A stretch of DNA of 64,000 bases from NCBI GenBank assembly GCA_945881885.1, contig CAMCVI010000006.1, positions 62,001 to 126,000 on the forward strand. The letters are read 5' to 3'. Source of the stretch: Chryseobacterium gleum. Its GTDB lineage: Bacteria > Bacteroidota > Bacteroidia > Flavobacteriales > Flavobacteriaceae. Shown piece by piece: positions 17,325-26,060 of this stretch. A program made the translations under genes and the position numbers. Each line of letters begins with the position of its first letter. Positions within the stretch are counted from its first letter, which is position 1. The notes beneath the pieces were generated by a model. That model was not told the DNA's origin. It saw only the letters and a program-made list of their open reading frames with translations, and did no database searches.

Positions 17325-17336
17325 ATTACGCAGAGA
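17325..17336. repeat. Short intergenic repeat ATTACGCAGAGA, copy 1
   Basis: The 12-mer ATTACGCAGAGA just after a stop codon, followed by TTCGCAGAGAAAG, which is itself a near-repeat. The same 12-mer occurs at 47899-47910 just after the rnz stop. Confidence 0.5.
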
Positions 17337-17392
17337 TTCGCAGAGAAAGAACAGAGTTTCACAAAGTACTTATAAAATACCAACCATAAGGC

Positions 17393-17455
17393 TGTCAATC
17401 TGAACTTGTTTCAGATTCTAAATTATTTAAATTCTGAAACAAGTTCAGAATGACA
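17393..17455. repeat. Long intergenic inverted repeat, copy 2
   Basis: Arms about 17393-17418 and 17430-17455 share the core CTGAACTTGTTTCAGA and its complement with the copy at 1343-1414; the loop differs in sequence and is shorter. It lies just after the pheT stop, between convergent genes, and may also stop transcription. Confidence 0.85.
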
Positions 17456-17466
17456 AAAAAATAATT

Positions 17467-19896
17467 TTATCTTAAAACTGCTTCAAATTTTGTTTCAAAA
17501 GTATACTGCAATTTATTCATAATTGCATCAATCTGAACATCCGTTAATGTGTTAGAAGTATCTTGAAGTACAAAGCTTAGTGCATAAGATTTTTTTCCTT
17601 CTGGCAAATTTTTACCTTCGTATACATCAAATAAGTTAATGTTTTTTAATAAAACTTTTTCTGTTTGTTTGGCAGACTGATACAATTGTTCAAAAGTTAC
17701 GGATTGGTTGACTAACAATGCTAAATCTCTTTTAACTTCTGGAAATTTTGGAATATCAACCAACTTAATTTTATTTGAAATGTATTTCTGAATCGCAACC
17801 CAATTTACATCTGCAAAAAACACATCTTGTTTAATATCGAAATGTTTTAAAACCAATTTTTTTATGGTACCAAATTCAGCAATAACTTCATTTCCAATTG
17901 CATAACCCATTCCTTCAGCAAACACATCGTGCGAAACTGGAACCGTTTTTACTTTTGTATCAATATTTAGTTTAGATAAAATTGCAGTAATATGTCCTTT
18001 AAATAAAAAGAAATCACTTGGTTTTTGAGCAATATTCCAATTTTCTGAAGTCGCATTTCCAGACATGGTTACCGTTAAATGCTTTCTTTCAGTGTAATTT
18101 CCTTCAATAGAGTGATAAGTTTTACCGAATTCAAATAATTTTAAATCCGAATTTCTTCTATTTATATTATAAGAAACTGCTTCAAGAGCAGAAAATAACA
18201 TCGATTGGCGCATTACAGATAAATCGTTACTTAACGGATTTAACATTGTAACCGTTTCATTAGCATCTGATTGTTCAGAATACGCAACATAATTTGAAGT
18301 CGTTAACGAATTTGCCATTATTTCATTAAAACCTAATGAACACAATTGATTGGCAATGATATTTTGTATTTTAAATTCTTCAGTTCTTGAAGAATTTGAA
18401 ACGGAAGCGTTAATTTTGTTTGGAATTTTAATGTTGTTGTATCCAAAAACTCTCAAAATTTCTTCTATAACATCAACTTCTCGTTGCACATCAACGCGAT
18501 ATGGCGGAATATTTAAACCTAAACCAGTATCAGAAATACTCGAAATTTTAATATCTAAAGATGCTAAAATATTTTTTATAGTTTCCTTTTTAAGTTCTTC
18601 ACCAATTAAATTATTTACTTTTTCAAAAGACAAGAAAACATTAAAATCTTCTATCTTTTTTGGATAAATATCAATTAAATCTGAAGTGATTTCGCCACCT
18701 GCAACTTCTTGAATTAATAATGCGGCACGTTTTAAAGCGTAAACTGTAATATCAGGATCGATTCCTCTTTCAAATCGGAAGGAAGCATCTGTTGATAAAG
18801 TATGACGTTTAGCTGTTTTTCTAATAGCAACAGAATTGAAATAGGCACTTTCCAAGAAAATGTTAGTAGTTGTTTCTGTCACTCCAGAATTTGCTCCACC
18901 AAAGACACCAGCCATACATATTGGGCCGGATTCGTCACAAATCATTAAATCATCTTCATGAAGTGTGCGCTCAATACCGTCTAAAGTTGTAAATTTTGTT
19001 CCAGCCGCTACAGTTTTAACAATTATTTTATTGCCACTTATTTTATTAGCATCAAAGGCGTGCAAGGGTTGTCCCAATTCATGTAAAACATAATTTGTAA
19101 CGTCAACAATATTGTTTTTTGGAGTCAGACCGATTGCTTTTAATCTGTTTTGCAACCAATTTGGCGATGGTTTTATAGTAATTCCAGAAATCGTTACACC
19201 TGCGTAACGCGGGGCTAATTTGGCATCTTCAACAGATACATCTATTTTTAAGGTTCTTTTGTCGACTTTAAATTTACTAACGGATGGTGTAATAAATTCA
19301 GTAGTAACGTTTGACTGCAATAAACCCGCTTTCAAATCACGTGCAACTCCCATATGGCTCATAGCGTCAGCACGATTGGGTGTTAAGCCAATTTCAAATA
19401 CTTCATCTACTTCTATATCAAAAACTTTACTCAGAGGCGTACCTGGTTTTAAATCATCGGCTAAAACCATAATTCCGTCATGACTATTTCCTAAGCCAAT
19501 TTCGTCTTCGGCGCAAATCATTCCGTGACTTTCTTGTCCTCTAATATTTCCTTTTTTTATTTCAAAAGTATTTCCGTCTTTGTCATATAATTTTGTTCCA
19601 ATTGTCGCTACAGGTACTTTTTGCCCGGCCGCAACATTATTGGCACCACATACTATTTGCACTGGAGCGTTTCCATCACCTAAATCTACGGTAGTAATTT
19701 TTAATTTATCGGCATCAGGATGTTTGTCACAGGTTAAAACATGCCCAACAATAATTCCTTTTAGGCCGCCGGTAACACTTTCAAATGCTTCAACTACTTC
19801 AACTTCTAATCCTAAGTCGGTAAGTAAAGCAGCTGTTTCATCTGATTTCCAGTCTATTTTAATAAATTGTTTTAGCCAATTATAAGAAATACGCAT
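17467..19896 (-). CDS. pheT: Phenylalanyl-tRNA synthetase beta subunit
   Basis: 809 residues, normal length. Domains in order: N-terminal B1; tRNA-binding OB fold (about 40-155, with GLKGIIVGHVLTCDKHPDADKL); B3/B4 editing region; B5 (FNVFLSFEKVNNLIGEEL); the inactive synthetase-like core; and a C-terminal ferredoxin-like anticodon-binding domain (KFPEVKRDLALLVN). It partners PheS, which is not in this window, so pheS and pheT are not adjacent here. Promoter box at 19920-19927. Confidence 0.96.
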   Translation of the reverse strand: MRISYNWLKQFIKIDWKSDETAALLTDLGLEVEVVEAFESVTGGLKGIIVGHVLTCDKHPDADKLKITTVDLGDGNAPVQIVCGANNVAAGQKVPVATIGTKLYDKDGNTFEIKKGNIRGQESHGMICAEDEIGLGNSHDGIMVLADDLKPGTPLSKVFDIEVDEVFEIGLTPNRADAMSHMGVARDLKAGLLQSNVTTEFITPSVSKFKVDKRTLKIDVSVEDAKLAPRYAGVTISGITIKPSPNWLQNRLKAIGLTPKNNIVDVTNYVLHELGQPLHAFDANKISGNKIIVKTVAAGTKFTTLDGIERTLHEDDLMICDESGPICMAGVFGGANSGVTETTTNIFLESAYFNSVAIRKTAKRHTLSTDASFRFERGIDPDITVYALKRAALLIQEVAGGEITSDLIDIYPKKIEDFNVFLSFEKVNNLIGEELKKETIKNILASLDIKISSISDTGLGLNIPPYRVDVQREVDVIEEILRVFGYNNIKIPNKINASVSNSSRTEEFKIQNIIANQLCSLGFNEIMANSLTTSNYVAYSEQSDANETVTMLNPLSNDLSVMRQSMLFSALEAVSYNINRRNSDLKLFEFGKTYHSIEGNYTERKHLTVTMSGNATSENWNIAQKPSDFFLFKGHITAILSKLNIDTKVKTVPVSHDVFAEGMGYAIGNEVIAEFGTIKKLVLKHFDIKQDVFFADVNWVAIQKYISNKIKLVDIPKFPEVKRDLALLVNQSVTFEQLYQSAKQTEKVLLKNINLFDVYEGKNLPEGKKSYALSFVLQDTSNTLTDVQIDAIMNKLQYTFETKFEAVLR

Positions 19897-19919
19897 GTTT
19901 CGAGATTTTAATAAGACTG

Positions 19920-19927
19920 CAAATATA
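19920..19927 (-). promoter_or_regulatory. Promoter -7 box of pheT (TATATTTG)
   Basis: An exact consensus match 23 bases before the pheT ATG. Confidence 0.7.
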
Positions 19928-20025
19928 AGTATTTGATTATAATTTTAAAGTAATTTTTACACTTGATACAGAATTAATTAATAAATATTTTTGATTAAAA
20001 TCAATTTTGAAACATATTGTTTTTG

Positions 20026-20033
20026 TAATTTTG
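20026..20033 (+). promoter_or_regulatory. Promoter of kup (TTG-16-TAATTTTG)
   Basis: TTG at 20007-20009, a 16-base spacer, and TAATTTTG, 22 bases before the ATG at 20056. Confidence 0.65.
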
Positions 20034-20055
20034 CAGATCGTTTATAAAATTGAAA

Positions 20056-22014
20056 ATGGAAAAAGGTCATCATGGCTTGCACAAACTTTCTGCAGCCGGT
20101 TTACTAGTTACGCTAGGTATTATTTATGGGGATATTGGAACTTCTCCTTTGTATGTTCTTAATGCAATTATTGGAAGAAATCCTATTGATTCAGATATCA
20201 TAAAAGGAGCTATTTCATGTATTTTTTGGACATTAACACTTCAAACTACAGTCAAATACGTTATTCTTACCCTTAGAGCGGATAATAATGGGGAAGGTGG
20301 TATTTTTTCATTATATGCTTTAATAAGAAAAACCAAAGTTAAATGGTTATTATTTCCAGCTATTATTGGAGGTTGTACGCTTTTAGCGGATGGTATAATT
20401 ACGCCACCTATTTCTGTTTCATCAGCAATTGAAGGTGTAAAAACAATGTATCCAAGTTTTGAAGAAAAATACATTATGTACATTGTAATTATTATTTTAA
20501 CATTTTTATTTGCGATTCAACAATTTGGGACAAAATTTATTGGAAAGTTTTTCGGACCAGTAATGTTTATATGGTTTGCCATGTTAGGCGGATTAGGTTT
20601 GATTCAAACTATAAATAATGTTGAGATTCTTTCTTCTTTAAACCCTTATTATGCATACAAACTTCTTTCCATTCATGGTGGTTATTTGTATTTGGGAGCC
20701 GTATTTTTATGTACAACAGGAGCAGAGGCCTTGTATTCAGATTTAGGACATTGTGGAAAAGATAATATTAGAATTAGTTGGATTTATGTAAAAGCCACAT
20801 TAATATTAAATTATTTAGGTCAAGGTGCTTGGTTACTTCAACATGACGGTCAAACTTTAGTTGAAGCCGGAATTACAAATCCATTTTATGGCGTAATGCC
20901 AGATTGGTTTTTACCCTTCGGTATTGCTATAGCTACTTTAGCAGCAATTGTTGCCTCACAGGCATTAATTAGCGGTTCATTTACATTGATAAATGAAGCC
21001 ATTCGATTGAATTTTTGGCCAAAGGTTAAAATCAAATATCCAACTGAATTACGAGGACAATTGTATATTCCATCTTTAAACTGGTTATTGTGGGCGGGAT
21101 GTATTTTTATTGTGCTATATTTTGAAAAAGCTGCGGCAATGGAAGCTGCTTATGGTTTGGCAATTGTATTAACCATGTTAATGACTACAACTTTGCTAAA
21201 TTTTTATATGATATTGAAAAGGTACAATAGAACTTTTATTTGGGCAATTGTAATCACGTATTTAATAATCGAATTATCCTTTTTATATGCTTGTTTACAT
21301 AAATTTGGTGAAGGCGGATACATAACTTTAATTATTGCTTTTGTATTATTTGCAGTAATGACATGTTGGTATTTTGCAAGAAAAATTAGAAACAGATTTA
21401 TTGAATTTGTAAAACTAGACAAATATCTCCCAGTTTTAGAAGATTTAAGTAGGGACGAATCTATTGCCAAATATGCAACCAATTTGGTGTATTTAACAAG
21501 TGCTGATAACCGCTACGAAATAGAATCAAAAATTATTTACTCAATTATTAATAACAGTCCAAAACGTGCAGATATTTATTGGTTTGCCCACGTGCATGTT
21601 GTAGATGAACCTTACACTATGGAATATAGAGTTTGCGAATTTATTCATGATGATGTAATACGTGTAGACTTTAGATTAGGATTTAGAGTTGCCCCAAAAT
21701 TTAATAAAATGTTTGCGCAAGTTGTAAAAGAAATGCAAGAAAGTGGTGATATAGATTTAATAAGTAGGTATACCTCTTTAAACAAGCATAAGATAATTAG
21801 CGATTTTAGGTTTGTACTGATTGAAAAATTTATGTCGTATGACAACGCTTTACCATTTTATGAAAAACTAATTTTAGATGTTTATAATTTGTTAAAGAAA
21901 CTTGGTTTATCTGAAGAAAGAGCCTTTGGTTTAGACCCTGGTTCAGTAACGATTGAAAAGTTCCCATTAAAAATTTCTGAGACAAAAGCGGTCCAATTAA
22001 CTAGAATAGACTAA
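20056..22014 (+). CDS. kup: Kup-type potassium uptake transporter
   Basis: 652 residues; low-affinity K+/H+ symporter of the KUP/HAK/KT family. The signature GIIYGDIGTSPLYV is at about 20-33. About twelve membrane segments fill the first ~430 residues (for example YIMYIVIIILTFLFAIQQF), and a cytoplasmic C-terminal domain follows. The ATG at 20056 (MEKGHHGLHKLSAAG) is chosen over a TTG two codons upstream. It is transcribed alone and followed by a bidirectional terminator. Confidence 0.95.
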   Translation: MEKGHHGLHKLSAAGLLVTLGIIYGDIGTSPLYVLNAIIGRNPIDSDIIKGAISCIFWTLTLQTTVKYVILTLRADNNGEGGIFSLYALIRKTKVKWLLFPAIIGGCTLLADGIITPPISVSSAIEGVKTMYPSFEEKYIMYIVIIILTFLFAIQQFGTKFIGKFFGPVMFIWFAMLGGLGLIQTINNVEILSSLNPYYAYKLLSIHGGYLYLGAVFLCTTGAEALYSDLGHCGKDNIRISWIYVKATLILNYLGQGAWLLQHDGQTLVEAGITNPFYGVMPDWFLPFGIAIATLAAIVASQALISGSFTLINEAIRLNFWPKVKIKYPTELRGQLYIPSLNWLLWAGCIFIVLYFEKAAAMEAAYGLAIVLTMLMTTTLLNFYMILKRYNRTFIWAIVITYLIIELSFLYACLHKFGEGGYITLIIAFVLFAVMTCWYFARKIRNRFIEFVKLDKYLPVLEDLSRDESIAKYATNLVYLTSADNRYEIESKIIYSIINNSPKRADIYWFAHVHVVDEPYTMEYRVCEFIHDDVIRVDFRLGFRVAPKFNKMFAQVVKEMQESGDIDLISRYTSLNKHKIISDFRFVLIEKFMSYDNALPFYEKLILDVYNLLKKLGLSEERAFGLDPGSVTIEKFPLKISETKAVQLTRID

Positions 22015-22018
22015 ATTT

Positions 22019-22052
22019 AAAAAGCCAGAAATTATACTTTCTGGCTTTTTTA
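22019..22052. terminator. Bidirectional terminator between kup and the NlpC/P60 gene
   Basis: Perfect 11-base stem AAAGCCAGAAA / TTTCTGGCTTT, loop TTATAC, with A and T runs at both ends. Confidence 0.9.
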
Positions 22053-22062
22053 TATTTTACTT

Positions 22063-22824
22063 TTAAATTAGTTTCTTAATCACTCTTAGTTTGTGAGTGT
22101 GCCTTTGAGTATCTACATTGTAAATACCCAAGTGATCAATTCTGTCAATTCTAACTTTGCCTGAAGCATGAATGATGTAATTGTTTTCCATCATAATTCC
22201 AACATGAATAATATTTCCTTCATCGTTGTCAAAAAAAGCCAAATCTCCTGGCTCACTTTCTTCGATAAAACTTAATGCTTCCCCTTGAATCGCTTGTTGC
22301 GAAGCATCTCTTGATAGTCTATAGCCATTTAATTTGTAAACCATTTGAGTAAAACCAGAACAGTCAATGCCAAAAGGGGACTTGCCTCCCCATAAATAAG
22401 GAGCATTTAAGTACAAGTAAGCCGTTTTGAGTATATTATCTTTAGTTTTAACACCGCATTCTTTTTGACCTTCAAATTGAAAATTAGAAGTATTTATTTC
22501 ATTTATGTCTAAGAAATTCAAGGAACTTCCTAATGGAATTGGCATTAATTGATTGGGCTCATAAGAAATAAAATCAATTAATTCGCCATTTAATATACTT
22601 TCTGAATTTTCTAATAAAACATATTGATTTTCTGTAATTTTTTGAAATTGCTTGGCGTCGATCCACCCTTCATAGGCATCGAAAGCGGTAACAATTTTTG
22701 TCCATTTAGAAGAAGACTCAATTATTTTGAAAGCATCACCAAATAACAATTGCGAAACCATTTCGCTTTTATCGCTGGCTTCCCTTCTTACCGGTACAAT
22801 TCCTAAATTACAAATTCCAAACAT
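22063..22824 (-). CDS. NlpC/P60 (C40) family cysteine peptidase with SH3-like domain
   Basis: 253 residues. An N-terminal bacterial SH3-like domain (about 8-62, VPVRREASDKSEMVSQLLFG) is followed by an NlpC/P60 domain (about 128-253) with catalytic Cys155 in GIDCSGF, His207 in HVGI and His219 in HASG. The family cuts peptidoglycan stem peptides. I see no signal peptide or membrane segment, so it may act on internalised muropeptides in the cytoplasm, as known for YkfC-type enzymes of similar layout. It starts 74 bases downstream of the thiolase gene. Confidence 0.88.
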   Translation of the reverse strand: MFGICNLGIVPVRREASDKSEMVSQLLFGDAFKIIESSSKWTKIVTAFDAYEGWIDAKQFQKITENQYVLLENSESILNGELIDFISYEPNQLMPIPLGSSLNFLDINEINTSNFQFEGQKECGVKTKDNILKTAYLYLNAPYLWGGKSPFGIDCSGFTQMVYKLNGYRLSRDASQQAIQGEALSFIEESEPGDLAFFDNDEGNIIHVGIMMENNYIIHASGKVRIDRIDHLGIYNVDTQRHTHKLRVIKKLI

Positions 22825-22898
22825 TTAGTTATATTTGATAATTAAAAATTGATAATTGAAAGGTAATTACCAAATGTTAATTTTTAAAATTTTATTGT

Positions 22899-24077
22899 TT
22901 ATGCTCTTTCAATAACAATGGCTGAAGCACCACCACCACCATTACAGATAGCTGCAGCACCTATTTTTGCATTGTTTTGCTCAAGTACATTTATTAATGT
23001 AACGATAATTCTAGCACCAGAACATCCAAGTGGGTGACCTAATGAAACCGCACCACCATTTACATTTACTTTATCATTATCCAATCCTAAAATTTTAGCA
23101 TTTGCCAAACCTACAACTGAAAAAGCTTCGTTAAATTCAAAAAAATCAACATCTGAAATAGAAATTCCAGCTTTGTCCAACGCTTTTGGTAATGCTTTTG
23201 AAGGTGCTGTAGTAAACCATTTTGGTTCTTGCGCAGCGTCTGCATATGATTTGATGTATGCTAAAGGTTTTAAACCTAGTTCATTTGCTTTTTCTTCACT
23301 CATTAAAACTAGTGCCGCAGCACCATCATTAATTGTAGAAGCATTAGCCGCAGTAACAGTTCCTTCTTTTGTAAAAACCGGAGCTAAAGTTGGAATACGA
23401 TCTAATTTCACATTGGTATATTCTTCATCTTTTGTAACCATAATTGGATCACCCTTTCTTTGAGGTACTTCTACGGGTACAATTTCTGTATCAAACTTGC
23501 CAGCTACCCAAGCATTTGCCGAACGCGTATAAGATTGAATAGCGAAATTATCTTGCGCTTCACGAGAAATATTGTTTTCTGTAGCACATAAATCTGCAGA
23601 AACACCCATGGCATTTCCATCGTAAGCATCAATAAGTCCGTCTTTCTGCATTCCGTCTACAAAAGTAGTTGGACCAAATTTTACACCATTTCTTAAATGT
23701 GCATAATGAGGAATTAAACTCATGTTTTCCATACCACCAGCTACAATAATTTCAGCATCACCAGTCATAATTGCTTGAGCGCCTTGCATTACAGCTTTCA
23801 TTCCAGATGCGCAAACTTTGTTAATTGTAGTACAAATCACTTCATTGGATAATCCTGCATATAAAGCCGCCTGACGTGCAGGAGCCTGACCGTTTCCAGC
23901 TTGAACTACATTACCCATTATAACTTCATCAACTAGTGATGGATTTAAATTTATTTTTTGCAAAGCACCTTTAATAGCTGCTGCTCCTAATTTGGTTGCA
24001 GGTACAGTTGACAATGTACCCATAAAACTTCCAATTGGCGTTCTAACAGCCGATACAATTACTACTTTTTTGCTCAT
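22899..24077 (-). CDS. Acetyl-CoA C-acetyltransferase (thiolase)
   Basis: 392 residues, biosynthetic-type thiolase length. Active-site residues: Cys89 in INKVCASGMKAV, the NEAF motif, GHPLGCSGARI with the second Cys, and the C-terminal CNGGGGASA. It condenses two acetyl-CoA or cleaves acetoacetyl-CoA. Neighbours give no pathway clue. Promoter box variant TACTTTCG at 24098-24105. Confidence 0.94.
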   Translation of the reverse strand: MSKKVVIVSAVRTPIGSFMGTLSTVPATKLGAAAIKGALQKINLNPSLVDEVIMGNVVQAGNGQAPARQAALYAGLSNEVICTTINKVCASGMKAVMQGAQAIMTGDAEIIVAGGMENMSLIPHYAHLRNGVKFGPTTFVDGMQKDGLIDAYDGNAMGVSADLCATENNISREAQDNFAIQSYTRSANAWVAGKFDTEIVPVEVPQRKGDPIMVTKDEEYTNVKLDRIPTLAPVFTKEGTVTAANASTINDGAAALVLMSEEKANELGLKPLAYIKSYADAAQEPKWFTTAPSKALPKALDKAGISISDVDFFEFNEAFSVVGLANAKILGLDNDKVNVNGGAVSLGHPLGCSGARIIVTLINVLEQNNAKIGAAAICNGGGGASAIVIERA

Positions 24078-24097
24078 TTTATTACTATTTAGAACTG

Positions 24098-24105
24098 CGA
24101 AAGTA
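24098..24105 (-). promoter_or_regulatory. Promoter -7 box of the thiolase gene (TACTTTCG)
   Basis: A TAnnTTTG variant with C, on the minus strand 20 bases before the ATG. Confidence 0.5.
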
Positions 24106-24286
24106 ACAAAATTTTACCAAATTTTAAACTATTTATTGCTTTTTTAACTAGATATACTTGACATGTAAATGTGAAATAGGGCAGCAGTAAATCGTTACTA
24201 TTTTTGTATAATGTTGATATTTAGAGCGTTTGTTTTTAAATTAAAAATATTACACTTTTTTAATTGGAAATAATAGAATGTTATCT

Positions 24287-24294
24287 TATATTTG
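24287..24294 (+). promoter_or_regulatory. Promoter of the tRNA cluster (TTG-20-TATATTTG)
   Basis: TTG at 24264-24266, a 20-base spacer, and a perfect TATATTTG, 37 bases before tRNA-Ser. It drives all three tRNAs, which end at one terminator. Confidence 0.75.
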
Positions 24295-24331
24295 CAACCG
24301 CAAAAAAGTATAGTTCTTTGCAGAATTAATA

Positions 24332-24415
24332 GGAGAGGTGCCGGAGTGGTAACGGAGCAGATTGCTAATCTGTCGACGGGTAACTGTCGCCAGGGTTCGA
24401 GTCCCTGTCTCTCCG
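24332..24415 (+). tRNA. tRNA-Ser (anticodon GCT)
   Basis: 84 bases with a long variable arm, as in class II tRNAs. Acceptor GGAGAGG pairs with TCTCTCC (24408-24414), discriminator G. The anticodon loop TTGCTAA places GCT at 24364-24366, reading AGC/AGT. T-arm GGTTCGAGTCC is present. The 3' CCA is not encoded. Confidence 0.95.
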
Positions 24416-24423
24416 CTTTTTTT

Positions 24424-24498
24424 CGGGGTGTAGCGTAGCCCGGTTATCGCGCCTGCTTTGGGAGCAGGAGGCCGCAGGTTCGAATCCTGCCACCCCGA
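24424..24498 (+). tRNA. tRNA-Pro (anticodon TGG)
   Basis: 75 bases. Acceptor CGGGGTG pairs with CACCCCG (24491-24497), discriminator A. Anticodon stem CCTGC/GCAGG, loop TTTGGGA, anticodon TGG at 24459-24461. CCA is not encoded. It follows tRNA-Ser by 8 bases. Confidence 0.95.
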
Positions 24499-24531
24499 CA
24501 ACATTTAGTTGTCAAATGCATAAATAATTTA

Positions 24532-24605
24532 GGTTGCGTAGCTCAGCTGGATAGAGCAACTCACTTCTAATGAGTAGGTCCCAGGTTCGAATCCTGGCGC
24601 GATCA
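24532..24605 (+). tRNA. tRNA-Arg (anticodon TCT)
   Basis: 74 bases. Acceptor GGTTGCG pairs with CGCGATC (24598-24604) with two G-U pairs, discriminator A. Anticodon stem ACTCA/TGAGT, loop CTTCTAA, anticodon TCT at 24566-24568, reading AGA/AGG. T-arm CCAGGTTCGAATCCTGG. CCA is not encoded. Confidence 0.95.
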
Positions 24606-24606
24606 C

Positions 24607-24640
24607 AAAAAAACCTCGATAGTTATATCGAGGTTTTTTT
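24607..24640. terminator. Terminator of the tRNA cluster
   Basis: Stem AACCTCGAT / ATCGAGGTT flanked by runs of A and seven T, starting one base after tRNA-Arg. The A-run lets it also serve the convergent gene ending at 24655. Confidence 0.88.
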
Positions 24641-24654
24641 ATACTTTTTTATTC

Positions 24655-25245
24655 TTATTCTGGATAATTTCTGTAAGCGTAATAGTGTAATACTTCTTCT
24701 AAAGCCATTTGTAATGCTTTATTAATATGTACATAAATATTTCCTAATCTGAAATCTATTTGAGACAAATTCATGTAATAATCTGTAAAAATCGGAACAT
24801 TTAACCCGTTATTTATGGCTTCGTTTGCAGCTTTATAATTTTCAGTTTGTTGTTCTTTTATTATGGAACATGTTGCCAATCGTAATTGAGCAAATTTATC
24901 TTTAGTAGCTCCATATCCAAACAATCTACATACTAGTCCTCTGTATTTGTAGGTGCTACAACTTCCCAGATAAAGGTCTGCTTCGGATGTTTGATTATAA
25001 TTAAAACAAATAGGGTTTGTGTGTTTTACTAATTTTTCATGTATATTTTCTGCTTCGCCAATTTTAAATAAATGAAATGCCCAAGGTAAAAATTCTAATG
25101 GAGACGCTTCCATCTTGGGATTGGTACAGCATTTTCCACAACCAGCGTTACAAAATAAGTGTGTAGTAGAAGTGAAAGTTGCTAATTCAATTTCTAGTTT
25201 ATCGAATAACAATTCAATCTCTTGCACTTTTCTTACAATTGACAT
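24655..25245 (-). CDS. YkgJ-type cysteine cluster protein, paralogue A
   Basis: 196 residues. The N-terminal cluster CNAGCGKCC (about 33-41) and later cysteines, including CSTYKYRGLVCRLFGYG and LATC, define the zinc/iron-binding cysteine-cluster family (UPF0153/YkgJ), whose role is unknown. The whole length aligns with the next gene, sharing SPLEFLPWAFH / TPLEFLPWAFH and GYGATKDK. The two are a tandem duplication with separate promoters. Box TAAATTCG at 25259-25266. Confidence 0.82.
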   Translation of the reverse strand: MSIVRKVQEIELLFDKLEIELATFTSTTHLFCNAGCGKCCTNPKMEASPLEFLPWAFHLFKIGEAENIHEKLVKHTNPICFNYNQTSEADLYLGSCSTYKYRGLVCRLFGYGATKDKFAQLRLATCSIIKEQQTENYKAANEAINNGLNVPIFTDYYMNLSQIDFRLGNIYVHINKALQMALEEVLHYYAYRNYPE

Positions 25246-25258
25246 TCTTTTTTTTTGG

Positions 25259-25266
25259 CGAATTTA
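25259..25266 (-). promoter_or_regulatory. Promoter -7 box of cysteine cluster gene A (TAAATTCG)
   Basis: TAnnTTCG variant 13 bases before the ATG. Its paralogue has the same variant. Confidence 0.45.
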
Positions 25267-25329
25267 CGGTTTTAATAGAAATTCGAAAAAGAATATGTAT
25301 TAAAAGTAAATTGAATGAATCCAATTATA

Positions 25330-25938
25330 CTATGCAATGTTTTTAAATCCATTCGGCAAAGGACGATAGGCGTAATACTGTAATACTTCTTCAATAGCAT
25401 ATTTTAAAGCCCTATTTATGGGTAAAATAATATTTCCCAGATGATGATCAATTTGTGATAAATTCATATAATAATCTGTAAAAATTGGAACAGGAAGTCC
25501 TTTGTTTATTAAGTCTGTTGAATTTTCAAAATTTTTGGCTTGTCCTTTTTTTATTATCGTGCAAGTGGCCAATCGCAATTGTCCGTATTTGTCTTTCGTA
25601 GCGCCATATCCAAATAATCTGCAAATTAATCCGCGATAAGGATAATTACTACAACTTCCATTTACTTTATCTAATAAAGTTAGGGGGTTGTAAATATTGC
25701 AAATTGTGGTAGTTTTTATTTCTAATTCGGCAAGTATTTTTTCAGCTTCACCATTTAAAAAAATATGAAACGCCCATGGTAAAAATTCTAATGGAGTGGC
25801 TTCAATGTCTAATTTAGTACAACATTTACCGCATCCCAAATTGCAATGTAATTTAGTTTCTTTTTGAAACGTGTTTATTTCAATATCTAACTGACTAAAC
25901 AAATTTTCTACTGCGGCAACCTTTATTTCAATGGACAT
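25330..25938 (-). CDS. YkgJ-type cysteine cluster protein, paralogue B
   Basis: 202 residues, same architecture as the gene at 24655: CNLGCGKCC near the N terminus, CSNYPYRGLICRLFGYGATKDK in the middle, LATC after it, and a C-terminal IDHHLGNI...EEVLQYYAYR that matches IDFRLGNI...EEVLHYYAYR of paralogue A. All cysteines of the cluster are kept in both, so neither looks decayed. Product function is unknown; metal binding follows from the family. Transcribed from box TACATTCG at 25949-25956. Confidence 0.82.
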   Translation of the reverse strand: MSIEIKVAAVENLFSQLDIEINTFQKETKLHCNLGCGKCCTKLDIEATPLEFLPWAFHIFLNGEAEKILAELEIKTTTICNIYNPLTLLDKVNGSCSNYPYRGLICRLFGYGATKDKYGQLRLATCTIIKKGQAKNFENSTDLINKGLPVPIFTDYYMNLSQIDHHLGNIILPINRALKYAIEEVLQYYAYRPLPNGFKNIA

Positions 25939-25948
25939 GTTTTTTTTA

Positions 25949-25956
25949 CGAATGTA
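25949..25956 (-). promoter_or_regulatory. Promoter -7 box of cysteine cluster gene B (TACATTCG)
   Basis: TAnnTTCG variant ten bases before the ATG at 25938; the leader can be only a few bases. Confidence 0.45.
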
Positions 25957-25996
25957 CGCTTTAATACTGCCGAAATTTGTTTATGTCGAATTTATT

Positions 25997-26037
25997 TAAA
26001 AAAGAAAAATCTCTAACTATAAAATAATTAGAGATTT
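25997..26037 (-). terminator. Terminator of the endonuclease I gene
   Basis: Stem AAATCTCTAA / TTAGAGATTT. Read on the minus strand it is followed by a long T-run (the A-rich stretch at 25997-26009 on the plus strand). Confidence 0.8.
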
Positions 26038-26060
26038 AGCATATAATTTTAAAAACCAAT

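Noticed and set aside
24286..24504. 72-residue minus-strand open frame beginning MLSGWQDSNLRPPAPKAG
   Set aside because: It lies over tRNA-Ser and tRNA-Pro, and the peptide is the well-known false translation of tRNA sequence.
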